Under the pieces are notes generated by a model that saw nothing but the letters and a program-made list of their open reading frames with translations, was not told the DNA's origin and ran no database searches. DNA of 47,361 nucleotides, taken from positions 1-47,361 of the forward strand of contig NZ_DVEH01000042.1 of assembly GCF_015295825.1 (NCBI RefSeq). Direction: 5' to 3'. Of this stretch, positions 1-7,507 are shown one piece after another (position 1 is the stretch's first letter; each line of letters opens with the position of its first letter). This DNA is from Thermosynechococcus sp. M98_K2018_005 (GTDB lineage: Bacteria > Cyanobacteriota > Cyanobacteriia > Thermosynechococcales > Thermosynechococcaceae). Made by a program: the position numbers and the translations under genes.

Positions 1-38
1 CACCGCGAAGGTCAGGGATTCGAGTTCCCTACTCTCCA
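1..38 (+). tRNA. 3' part of a tRNA, probably tRNA-Ala(GGC)
   Basis: The window opens inside a tRNA. Positions 14-28 form a T arm (AGGGA, loop TTCGAGT, TCCCT), and 31-37 (ACTCTCC) are the 3' acceptor strand with discriminator A at 38. No CCA is encoded. Counting back, position 36 of the tRNA is C, followed by A37 and C38. U at tRNA position 70 and A73 fit the alanine identity pattern (G3:U70, A73), so Ala(GGC) is the best guess. The anticodon itself lies outside the window, so the isotype is inferred. Confidence 0.65.
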
Positions 39-131
39 TCGTTTTGCGCCGTTATTCCAAGCTGATTCCAAGCTGATATCAGCAACTTGGGGTGAGTATG
101 CACTGGCATAGGAAGTTTTTTTGATTTTCCA

Positions 132-1253
132 TCAAATGTTCTGCCAAAGGCGCGATCGCGAGGCGCCCTGCAACTGCTCATGGGTTTCGCGCAATAGCCG
201 GGGAATCTCCAAGCCACTGGGACAGCGGGGCAAACAATCGCCACATTCAGTACAGCGATTGGCGGGTTGACCGGGAAACCAATGCCCAGCACGACCAAAC
301 ATCCCATAGCGATACTTACCAAATTCTGTCATGTCGTAGGCGACGGCCAAGTTGTGAAGCCGCAACACCTCAGGAATATGAATCTCCTCGGGGCAGGGTA
401 AACAGGCATAACATTGTTGACATAAATCGGTGCCTAGGGTTGCCTGCATCACTGCCTGCAGGCGATCGCCCACAGCTTCCTCTTCAGCGCTAAGGGGTGC
501 CACCTGATCGGCCACGGCCAGGGGAAAGGCCAACTCGGCAACGGTGGCAGGTCCAATACTCAAGGTCGTGATAGCAGGCTGACTCAGCAACCAGCGATAG
601 CTCCAATGGAGAGGGTGAAAAGGCGCACAGAGGTCTTGGAGCCGTTGGGAAGGCTGATAGAGTTGTCCTCCTTTATCGGCTGGGGAGATGATGAAAATGC
701 CCATATCCCGCTCAGCGGCAGCGGCGATCGCCGGGGCATTGCGTTGCTGAAAGTAGGTGTAATGCAGATTGACGAAGTCAAATTGATTGCTGGCGATCGC
801 CTGCAAAATTACAGACAACGATCCATGACTGGAAAAGCCCAAAGCACCAATCACCCCCTTTGCTTGCAACTGCCGCAGCATTGCCATCCCGTCAGTGCTC
901 AGCCATGCGAGATGCTCAGGGGTGTTTAGGCCATGGAGGGCGACACCGTCTAACCGTGAGACTTGGAGACGCTCAAGGGATTGAGCAATTTGCTGCTGGA
1001 CGTGATCCCCATCCCCCTGGGGCAAGAGTTTGGTGGTGATAAAAACGGCGGGCTGACCCACTGCCTTGAGGGCACGACCAATATAGGCTTCACTGGCACC
1101 GTAGGCGGCGGCGGTTTCAATGTGGTTAATGCCGTGGGCGATCGCCCCCTCGATGACCGCCTGCATAACCTCTGGACTGCCCAAGGCACGCATGGTTCCA
1201 AGGGAAAAAACCGAGAGGCTCAACCCCGTGCGACCAAAGCGGCGGTAGCGCAT
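132..1253 (-). CDS. Aldo/keto reductase with C-terminal 2x[4Fe-4S] ferredoxin module
   Basis: The protein has 373 aa. Residues 1-270 are an aldo/keto-reductase TIM barrel that starts with the typical RRFGRTG. The catalytic tetrad is Glu46 (usually Asp), Tyr51, Lys75 and His107. Near the C terminus are two cysteine clusters, CxxCxxCxxCP and CxxCxxCxxxCP, typical of bound 4Fe-4S clusters. Members of this family are annotated as Fe-S oxidoreductases with unknown physiological substrate. The start lies 1 bp after the stop of the upstream nuclease-domain gene, so the two are probably co-transcribed. The Asp-to-Glu change in the tetrad should be checked, but many close homologues have unusual tetrads. 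Confidence 0.9.
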   Translation of the reverse strand: MRYRRFGRTGLSLSVFSLGTMRALGSPEVMQAVIEGAIAHGINHIETAAAYGASEAYIGRALKAVGQPAVFITTKLLPQGDGDHVQQQIAQSLERLQVSRLDGVALHGLNTPEHLAWLSTDGMAMLRQLQAKGVIGALGFSSHGSLSVILQAIASNQFDFVNLHYTYFQQRNAPAIAAAAERDMGIFIISPADKGGQLYQPSQRLQDLCAPFHPLHWSYRWLLSQPAITTLSIGPATVAELAFPLAVADQVAPLSAEEEAVGDRLQAVMQATLGTDLCQQCYACLPCPEEIHIPEVLRLHNLAVAYDMTEFGKYRYGMFGRAGHWFPGQPANRCTECGDCLPRCPSGLEIPRLLRETHEQLQGASRSRLWQNI

Positions 1254-1254
1254 C

Positions 1255-1770
1255 CTAGCCTGCGGAGGAATCCTCTTCCATTCCCCGTGCCTGCTGAATA
1301 AAATCTTCGGGGCGAATCGAATCTAAAAAACGGCGAAAGGCTTGGCGTTCTTCCTCGTCAGCATCGCGATCGACGGGAATCGAGGCATCGGCAACAACCG
1401 CTTCCATCACCCAAATCGGGCAATCACAGCGCAGAGCAAGGGCAATGGCATCGCTAGGACGAGCATCAATCTCTTTACGAGTTTCTCCTTGGCGCAGCGT
1501 CAGCACCGCGTAGTAGGTATTGTCTTCGAGGGAGTGGATCACCACCCGTTCTAGGGTCATATTCCATTCGTTGAGAATATTGACCATCAGATCATGGGTC
1601 ATCGGTCGCGGTGCCCGCTGATTTTCCAAGGCCATTAAAATTGCCCGCGCCTCATTATCACCAATCCAGATGGGCAATGCTCGCCGTCCAGCACCGTCTT
1701 TGAGCAACACAATTGGGGTGCGACGGTTAGTGGCATCGAGGGCAATCCCAGCAACAGTCATTTCAATCAT
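1255..1770 (-). CDS. Bifunctional nuclease (BFN/DUF151) domain protein
   Basis: The protein has 171 aa and begins MIEMTVAGIALD. The DUF151 core covers about residues 1-135, with the conserved run LPIWIGDNEA and the DARPSDAIALALR segment. The family includes plant and bacterial proteins reported to have DNase/RNase activity, so a nucleic-acid role is likely but the substrate is unknown. An in-frame ATG exists 195 bp upstream, but I chose 1770 because GAGGTGG sits at ideal distance before it and homology starts there. It is the first gene of a two-gene unit with the aldo/keto reductase downstream. The acidic C-terminal tail (DADEEE) is typical of cyanobacterial members. Confidence 0.88.
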   Translation of the reverse strand: MIEMTVAGIALDATNRRTPIVLLKDGAGRRALPIWIGDNEARAILMALENQRAPRPMTHDLMVNILNEWNMTLERVVIHSLEDNTYYAVLTLRQGETRKEIDARPSDAIALALRCDCPIWVMEAVVADASIPVDRDADEEERQAFRRFLDSIRPEDFIQQARGMEEDSSAG

Positions 1771-2034
1771 GGCCACCTCAGCGAGCGCAATGGCGGTGCA
1801 TTCCCTATCTATTATTAACATACAGTCCTTCTCACCAAGATGGCACACCCCCACCACTGTAAGACTCCCGAGAGGGGAAGTATCGTACGAGCGGCGTGAA
1901 GGCCTTCCTTTGGACTCTATACCTGAGAAAAAGGCTGGCAGAGAACTATTCATGGGCAGTTGCAACTAGACACTTTTTTGACACTCGCTTCTCGGTACAC
2001 TAAAGTTATTCTTCTTCTTGGCATTTAGACGGCT

Positions 2035-3159
2035 ATGGTTGCTTCCCCGATCCCGATCTGCATTACGTTGGGTACGCGCCCGGAGGCAATCAAATTGGCA
2101 CCGGTCATTCAAGCCTTCCAGCGATCGCCCCTTTTTGAACCCTACGTTGTCCTCACGGGGCAGCACCGCGAGATGGTGGATCAAGTGATGACTTTGTTTG
2201 ACCTGCGGGCAGATCGGGACTTGGCGATTATGCAGCCAAAGCAAACCCTGACCGAAATTACCTGTCGTGCTCTCCAAGGCCTCGAGCAGCTCTATCAAGA
2301 ACTCCTGCCCCATCTTGTTTTGGTACAGGGGGATACAACAACCGCCTTTGCCGCTACCCTTGCCGCCTTTTATCAGCAGATTCCTGTCGGTCATGTGGAA
2401 GCCGGCTTGCGCACCGACGATCTCTATAACCCCTATCCAGAAGAAGCCAACCGCCGCCTTATTTCCCAATTAGCGCAGTTGCATTTTGCCCCTACGGAAC
2501 AAGCCGTCAAGAATCTTCAGGCTGACGGGGTCACGGGTAGCATTCACTTGACGGGCAATACCGTGATTGATGCTCTGCTGCAAGTGGCTGATCGCCAGCC
2601 GGTGTGCCATGTCCCCGGCCTTGACTGGCAACAGTATCGCGTGATCCTCGCCACCGTTCACCGACGGGAAAACTGGGGTGCCCCCCTAGAAGATATTGCC
2701 AATGGCTTCCTGAAAATCTTAAACACGATTCCCGATACCGCTTTGCTCTTGCCCCTGCACCGCAATCCCACCGTGCGTGAACCCCTCAAAGCCTATTTGG
2801 GGCATCATCCCCGCGTTTTTCTCACGGAGCCACTGGACTATCCTGCCCTTGTGGCAGCGATTAAGGGAGCAACGCTCCTGCTGACGGATTCCGGTGGTCT
2901 CCAAGAGGAAGCCCCTAGCCTCGGTAAGCCAGTACTGGTGTTGCGGGAAACCACTGAACGGCCGGAAGCGGTCACGGCTGGCACTGCTAAACTGGTGGGC
3001 ACGTTTGCGGATACGATTGCAGCGGCAGCAATTGAATTGCTCACGAATCCAGTGGCCTACAACCGCATGGCAACGGCGATTAATCCCTTTGGCGATGGTC
3101 ATGCTAGCGATCGCATCCTTGAGATTGTGACCCAGTTTTTTGCCCAGCAAACAAAGTAA
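2035..3159 (+). CDS. wecB: UDP-N-acetylglucosamine 2-epimerase (non-hydrolysing)
   Basis: The protein has 374 aa, the normal family length. It converts UDP-GlcNAc to UDP-ManNAc for surface polysaccharide. Recognisable motifs are GTRPEAIKLAP near the N terminus, GDTTT, HVEAGLRT, the HRREN run and the C-terminal nucleotide-binding segment DSGGLQEEAPSLGKP with RETTERPEA. It is divergent from the nuclease gene, with a 264-bp intergenic space. No clear Shine-Dalgarno sequence precedes the ATG. A phytol-kinase-like gene follows after 26 bp. No other polysaccharide genes are nearby, so the glycan pathway it feeds cannot be told from the window. Confidence 0.95.
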   Translation: MVASPIPICITLGTRPEAIKLAPVIQAFQRSPLFEPYVVLTGQHREMVDQVMTLFDLRADRDLAIMQPKQTLTEITCRALQGLEQLYQELLPHLVLVQGDTTTAFAATLAAFYQQIPVGHVEAGLRTDDLYNPYPEEANRRLISQLAQLHFAPTEQAVKNLQADGVTGSIHLTGNTVIDALLQVADRQPVCHVPGLDWQQYRVILATVHRRENWGAPLEDIANGFLKILNTIPDTALLLPLHRNPTVREPLKAYLGHHPRVFLTEPLDYPALVAAIKGATLLLTDSGGLQEEAPSLGKPVLVLRETTERPEAVTAGTAKLVGTFADTIAAAAIELLTNPVAYNRMATAINPFGDGHASDRILEIVTQFFAQQTK

Positions 3160-3185
3160 GGAGCCACGGTCATCTGAGGATAGCA

Positions 3186-3836
3186 ATGACAATGTTCTGG
3201 GCAGGAATTTTGGTCACAAGTTGGCTGGGCTTGGTGCTGTTAACGGCAGAACTGATCCACGCTTGGTTTCCCAATGCCAAGGAATGGTCACGGAAAGTGG
3301 TTCACATTGGTGCGGGTCAAGTAATTCTCATTGCCTATGCCCTAGGGGTACCCACGAGTTGGGGAATTGTGGCCGCAGCGATCGCTGGCATGGTCACGCT
3401 GCTTTCTTACCGCCTGCCGATTTTTCCCAGTATTAGTGGCGTGGGGCGACAAAGCTGGGGCACCTTCTTTTATGCGGTGAGTATTGGCACATTAATGGTG
3501 CTCTTTTGGGACACGCTGCCGGAACTGGCGGTTCTGGGAATTTTAGTGATGGCTTGGGGAGATGGCTTGGCTGCCCTTGTGGGGATTAACTGGGGACGCC
3601 ATCCGCTGCCACGAACCAGTAAAAGCTGGGAAGGAACCCTGACCATGTTCTGTGTGAGTACCTTGGTGGCGGCTCTATCCCTCACCCCCATTGCCGCCTT
3701 GGAATTCCCCTGGATTGCCCCCTTGGTGGGTCTGGGTGCGACCCTTTTGGAACTGATTGCTTGGCGAGGGGTTGATAATCTCACAGTTCCGATCGGTAGC
3801 GCTTTGCTTGCCTATGGGTTACTCAATTTGAATTGA
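3186..3836 (+). CDS. Phytol kinase-like / dolichol kinase-family membrane protein
   Basis: The protein has 216 aa with about six or seven hydrophobic segments. It belongs to the CTP-dependent lipid kinase family (VTE5/SEC59/CdsA-like). The family signature RKVVHIGAG occurs near residue 36, with a WGDGLAAL motif, the SWEGT loop around residue 140 and DNLTVPIGSALL near the end. VTE5-type enzymes phosphorylate phytol released from chlorophyll, feeding tocopherol and chlorophyll synthesis; that substrate is inferred from the family. TGAGGAT precedes the ATG at normal spacing. The 3' end overlaps the converging hydrolase gene by 14 bp. Confidence 0.85.
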   Translation: MTMFWAGILVTSWLGLVLLTAELIHAWFPNAKEWSRKVVHIGAGQVILIAYALGVPTSWGIVAAAIAGMVTLLSYRLPIFPSISGVGRQSWGTFFYAVSIGTLMVLFWDTLPELAVLGILVMAWGDGLAALVGINWGRHPLPRTSKSWEGTLTMFCVSTLVAALSLTPIAALEFPWIAPLVGLGATLLELIAWRGVDNLTVPIGSALLAYGLLNLN

Positions 3837-4467
3837 TGTTAGGAAGGGTCTTTTCAATAAACTGGCGGGCGATCGCGATCGCGTCTCCATTAATTTCATG
3901 GGCCATGGGTAGGGCATGAAACGCTCCCTTCACTCCTGCGGCTTGCAGGGCTTGCCAACTGGCTTGGGCACTGGCAAAGGGTACCACAGGATCCGCTGTG
4001 CCATGGATCATCAACACGGGCGGTGAGGTGGCTGTCACCACTGGCGGGCGAACCAAATAGCCACTAAAGACCAATAATCCTGCCAAGGGCAATGTTAACC
4101 CCACAGCCAATGTCAGTGCTCCCCCTTGGGAAAATCCCCCTAAAATTGTGCGGCTGAGATCAATGGGCAAGCTGGCAATCCACTCCTGCAGTGCTGCTTC
4201 ACTGGTGGCTAGATCCGTTGCCTGCTCATCGAGGAGTAATGAGCCACTGAGGGCATTGTGCTGATTCAGGTCATACCACATCCGCCCTTGGGGGACGTAA
4301 GGATGGGGAAAGGGGGCTTCCGCCGCATAGGTTTGGGCGTGGGGAGCCAGCAACGATCCAAGGGAAATGAGATCTGCGGCATTGGCACCCCAGCCGTGGA
4401 GCAATAGAAGGCTGTGATCTGCCGCGATCGGCGGATCGGGAAAGGTGAGAAATTGGAGGGTTGTCAT
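3823..4467 (-). CDS. Alpha/beta hydrolase (phospholipase/carboxylesterase family)
   Basis: The protein has 214 aa. The fold is shown by HGWGANAADL near the N terminus (oxyanion region), the nucleophile elbow GGFSQGG at about 120-126, the acid in HGTADPVVP and the histidine in MAHEI near the C terminus. This is the small cytosolic carboxylesterase/acyl-thioesterase type; the natural substrate is unknown. A start 63 bp upstream would overlap the LysR gene, so I place it at 4467, directly after the LysR stop codon with one base between. No Shine-Dalgarno is visible, so translational coupling to the regulator is likely. Confidence 0.85.
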   Translation of the reverse strand: MTTLQFLTFPDPPIAADHSLLLLHGWGANAADLISLGSLLAPHAQTYAAEAPFPHPYVPQGRMWYDLNQHNALSGSLLLDEQATDLATSEAALQEWIASLPIDLSRTILGGFSQGGALTLAVGLTLPLAGLLVFSGYLVRPPVVTATSPPVLMIHGTADPVVPFASAQASWQALQAAGVKGAFHALPMAHEINGDAIAIARQFIEKTLPNINSN

Positions 4468-4468
4468 G

Positions 4469-5431
4469 CTAGACGGGGTTGAGTTCCTTGGGCGGCGCCG
4501 CCACACTGGGATAGGCGAGACTCGATTCAATCATCTCCCGCCCCTCGGTGGACACATAGTCAAAGAAGGCCTGAGCCACCACCGACAGTTGTTTGCCCGC
4601 AGGATAGACCAGATGCCAGTGCCGCTGAATCGGGAAATGTTCGACATCGAGAATCGTCAACTGGCTGGACTCGCGATCGAGGGCTAAGCAGTGGTGAGAG
4701 AGGACAGAAATTCCCAAGCCGCCGGCGATCGCCTGCTTAATGGACTCGTTACTTCCCAGCTCAAGGCGGATATTGATCGGTACACCGTGCTCCGCAAAGA
4801 GCTTCTCCACCGCTTGGCGAGTGCCTGACCCTTGCTCCCGCATAATAAAGGGTTCTCCCGCCAGTTCTTGAATCGGGATTTTACTGCGGCCACTGAGGCG
4901 ATGGTGACTGGGGGCAACCACCACTAAGGGATTATCCAAAAAGCGGTGGCACTCCACATCTACGTTCTCCGGTGGGCAACTGGGAATATAGAGATCGTCC
5001 ATATTGCCTCGGATACGCTCCACCACCTGTTCATGGTTGGTGACCGTCAGGGCAACATCAATCCCCGGATAGCGCTGGCAAAATGGCCCCAGCAGCCGAG
5101 GAATCACATATTTGGCGGTGGTAATGACACACAGCCGCAAGTGTCCCTGCTTGAGACCCTTGAGATTGGCAATAGCCATTTCAAACCGCTCAAGGCGCTC
5201 AAAGATGTCTTGACAGGTGGCCAGCAGTTCCTTGCCGGCTTCGGTGAGATAGAGCCGCTTGCCCACTTGCTCAAAGAGGGGCATACCAACGGCACGGGTC
5301 AACTGCTTCATTTGAATCGAAACGGTGGGCTGCGTCAGAAAGAGTTCCTCGGCAGCGCGGGTAAAACTTCCGTGGCGAGCAGTGACCTCAAAAACCTTAA
5401 GCTGATGTAGGGTTGCTTGTTTCAAACCCAT
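4469..5431 (-). CDS. LysR-type transcriptional regulator, NdhR(CcmR)/CmpR type
   Basis: The protein has 320 aa. The N-terminal winged helix-turn-helix (about residues 5-65) reads TLHQLKVFEVTARHGSFTRA and LTQPTVSIQMKQL, very close to what I remember of cyanobacterial NdhR/CcmR and CmpR, which control inorganic-carbon uptake genes in response to metabolites. Residues 95-300 are the periplasmic-binding-protein-like effector domain. The start is uncertain: AAAGGAG lies one base before the ATG at 5431, but six bases before a TTG at 5425 that would give MKQATLHQL, the usual family start. It is divergent from a pentapeptide-repeat gene across a short space with inverted repeats, suggesting autoregulation. 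Whether it is NdhR or CmpR cannot be settled here. Confidence 0.88.
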   Translation of the reverse strand: MGLKQATLHQLKVFEVTARHGSFTRAAEELFLTQPTVSIQMKQLTRAVGMPLFEQVGKRLYLTEAGKELLATCQDIFERLERFEMAIANLKGLKQGHLRLCVITTAKYVIPRLLGPFCQRYPGIDVALTVTNHEQVVERIRGNMDDLYIPSCPPENVDVECHRFLDNPLVVVAPSHHRLSGRSKIPIQELAGEPFIMREQGSGTRQAVEKLFAEHGVPINIRLELGSNESIKQAIAGGLGISVLSHHCLALDRESSQLTILDVEHFPIQRHWHLVYPAGKQLSVVAQAFFDYVSTEGREMIESSLAYPSVAAPPKELNPV

Positions 5432-5457
5432 TCTCCTTTCGTCAGCGATAGAGCTAC

Positions 5458-5498
5458 ATAGATGAAATTCTATCAAATTTCGCGCCACGATAACGAAA
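5458..5498. promoter_or_regulatory. Candidate LysR operator: two inverted repeats
   Basis: Between the divergent LysR and pentapeptide genes there are two adjacent palindromes: ATAGA-N6-TCTAT (5458-5473) and TTTCG-N11-CGAAA (5478-5498). LysR-type regulators usually bind interrupted palindromes in the divergent promoter next to their own gene, so this is the expected operator position. A strict T-N11-A box was not found in the first repeat. No promoter elements could be assigned with confidence. Confidence 0.4.
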
Positions 5499-5520
5499 TG
5501 TGAAGAATCTCAAGGCAAGA

Positions 5521-6267
5521 ATGATGATCAAAGGGCACTTAAATCAGGTAGTGAGCGATCGCCTGCGGGGGGGAAAACACCTCTGGAACGAATGGCGGCG
5601 AGCTTATCCTCAGCTTACTGTAGATTTGAGTGAAATGAATCTGACGGGCATGGATCTGCGGGGCTATGACCTCCGGGGCTGCAATCTCAGCCGTGCCTGT
5701 CTGCGAGAGGTGAACCTTGCCCACGGGGATTTGCGCTTTGCTAACCTCTATGAGGCGGATCTGACAGCGGCTAACCTCGATGATGCCGATTGCCGAGGAG
5801 CGTTGTTCTTAAAAGTGGCGGGCGATCGCGCCACTGCCCAGCGGGCAAATTTTCAACTGGCCAACTTGCAATATGCTCGGTTGACCTATGCCGATTTCTC
5901 TTGGGTCACCCTTGAGCAGGCGGATTGTCGCCACAGCAATTGGTGTCAAGCAGATCTCAGTCATGCCCGCGCCGCTGCCAGTGATTTTTCCTTTGCGCTG
6001 CTGATGGCAGCCAGTCTCAATGAGGCCACGCTGCGTTTTGCGCAACTGGTGCAGGCTTGTCTTGAGGGAGTTCAAGCCTATCGCTGTAACTTCTATGCGG
6101 CCAACCTAGCCTACGCAGGTCTAACGCGGGGCTATTTCTCCCATGCCCTTTTTGTGCGCGCCAACCTCAACCATGCCATCTGTCGCTGGGCGAATTTTCG
6201 CCATGCCAATCTCCAGCAAAGCCAGTGCGAGCAAACGGACTTTCACTACAGCCTCTACGTTAGCTAG
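5521..6267 (+). CDS. Pentapeptide-repeat protein
   Basis: The protein has 248 aa. From about residue 35 to the end it is made of A(D/N)LxX-type pentapeptides (for example LRFANLYEADLTAANLDDAD), which fold as a right-handed quadrilateral beta-helix. Such proteins are abundant in cyanobacteria and mostly have unknown function. A GTG at 5500 is possible, but AAGG before the ATG pair at 5521/5524 favours the later start. No signal peptide or membrane segment is visible, so it is probably cytosolic. Its position divergent from the NdhR/CmpR-like gene may put it under that regulator (inference). Confidence 0.85.
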   Translation: MMIKGHLNQVVSDRLRGGKHLWNEWRRAYPQLTVDLSEMNLTGMDLRGYDLRGCNLSRACLREVNLAHGDLRFANLYEADLTAANLDDADCRGALFLKVAGDRATAQRANFQLANLQYARLTYADFSWVTLEQADCRHSNWCQADLSHARAAASDFSFALLMAASLNEATLRFAQLVQACLEGVQAYRCNFYAANLAYAGLTRGYFSHALFVRANLNHAICRWANFRHANLQQSQCEQTDFHYSLYVS

Positions 6268-6276
6268 TGGTTCATC

Positions 6277-6759
6277 TTAAGCTTCTGACTGGAGTAGCGC
6301 CACCGCATAGGCCGCAATGCCCTCTTCACGCCCCACCGGCCCTAGTTTTTCATTGGTGGTGGCTTTGATACTAATCTGGTCGCGATCAATCCCTAGGGTG
6401 GTTGCAAGGCGATCGCGCATCTGGTCGAGGTAGGGTTTCAACTTTGGACGCTCCGCCACCACTACTGCATCAATGTTGCCCACTTGCCAACCCCGCTCTG
6501 CAATCAGTGCCGCCACTTTCGCCAATAAGACTTGGCTATCTGCCCCTGCCCACTGCGGATCACTGGGGGGAAAGTAATGGCCAATATCGCCAAGGCTGAG
6601 GGCCCCCAAAAGGGCGTCCATAATTGCGTGGGTGAGGACATCGGCATCACTATGTCCCAAGAGTCCCAAGGCGTGTTCTAGCTTGACACCGCCTAAAATC
6701 AGCGGCCGCTCGGGCACCAATTGATGGATGTCGTAGCCATTGCCAATGCGAATTTTCAT
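6277..6759 (-). CDS. ispF: 2-C-methyl-D-erythritol 2,4-cyclodiphosphate synthase
   Basis: The protein has 160 aa, normal for IspF. It acts in the MEP isoprenoid pathway, forming MEcPP from CDP-ME 2-phosphate with release of CMP. Visible are the metal-binding GYDIH (Asp and His) near the N terminus, [21 protein letters not shown], and the C-terminal [19 protein letters not shown]. The start at [12 protein letters not shown] follows family length; an upstream ATG would add 14 residues lacking homology. It lies 80 bp downstream of apcF on the same strand, with no obvious terminator between, so read-through is possible. Confidence 0.96.
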   Translation of the reverse strand: MKIRIGNGYDIHQLVPERPLILGGVKLEHALGLLGHSDADVLTHAIMDALLGALSLGDIGHYFPPSDPQWAGADSQVLLAKVAALIAERGWQVGNIDAVVVAERPKLKPYLDQMRDRLATTLGIDRDQISIKATTNEKLGPVGREEGIAAYAVALLQSEA

Positions 6760-6839
6760 ACTTGCTGCACAAGACAACGCAGGGGCGATCGCCAATGCCA
6801 CCGCCCTCTATTGTTGCAGAGTCTTCTACCTTGGCCAAC

Positions 6840-7349
6840 CTAGATATTCACTTCACTCAGTTGGCGGCACATATAGTCAAAGGGCTGTTCAACAATGCTG
6901 GTGTCTTCAATGCCAGCGGCGGCGACGCGATCGCGCACAATCTCTTTCATAATTTGAATGCCGCGCACCGTTGGGCCAATGGGCACCCCAAGGGAGTTGT
7001 AGGTTTCCCGCAGACCTTCGAGGACACGCTCGTTGAGGACATCCACATCCCCGGCCACAATGGCGTAGGTGGCATAGCGTAGGTAGTAGTCCATATCCCG
7101 CAGGCAGGTGGCGTAGCGGCGTGTGGTGTAGGCATTACCGCCGGGTTGAATCAGTTCGGGCTGCTCTGTGAAGAGGGCAGAACCCGCTTCCTTAACAATG
7201 GCTGCGGCATCGGCATTGATCACTGCCGCCGCTTTAACCCGTACCGCACCGGAATTAAAGTAGGAACGCAAACGGTCAACAGCATCGCGATCAAGGTAGC
7301 GACCGGTGGAGTCATAGTTTTTAATCAGTGTGGTGACGGCATCACGCAT
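6840..7349 (-). CDS. apcF: Allophycocyanin subunit beta-18 (phycobilisome core)
   Basis: The protein has 169 aa, the length of ApcF (beta-18) rather than ApcB (161 aa). It starts MRDAVTTLIKNYD and carries PGGNAYTTRRYATCLRDMDYYLRY; the cysteine in this run binds phycocyanobilin and the Asn before it is the beta-subunit position that is often methylated. ApcF sits in the core trimer next to ApcE and helps pass energy to the photosystems. AGGAG lies about ten bases before the ATG. It is a single gene with a 158-bp upstream space after uvrB, as is usual for apcF, which is separate from the apcABC operon. Confidence 0.95.
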   Translation of the reverse strand: MRDAVTTLIKNYDSTGRYLDRDAVDRLRSYFNSGAVRVKAAAVINADAAAIVKEAGSALFTEQPELIQPGGNAYTTRRYATCLRDMDYYLRYATYAIVAGDVDVLNERVLEGLRETYNSLGVPIGPTVRGIQIMKEIVRDRVAAAGIEDTSIVEQPFDYMCRQLSEVNI

Positions 7350-7507
7350 AGGTTTTTCTTACTCCTAGAACTGGTAAAACTAGCGTCAACCCGAACGCCA
7401 GCCGAAATTGCGCGGATTTAAAATCGTACTTAGCTTATCACGGTAGGGTTTCTCCCCCTTCGCTCCCGTTTACGGACTGTTGCGAACTATTACAAAAGTT
7501 CATAATT

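Noticed and set aside
97-122. Hairpin TATGC/GCATA followed by a T7 run after the tRNA
   Set aside because: Stem of only 5 bp and a 5-nt spacer before the T run; possible terminator of the tRNA but too weak to list.
1801-1840. Possible -35/-10 pair on the minus strand upstream of the nuclease-domain gene
   Set aside because: TTGGTG and AATAAT match the consensus poorly; not supported.
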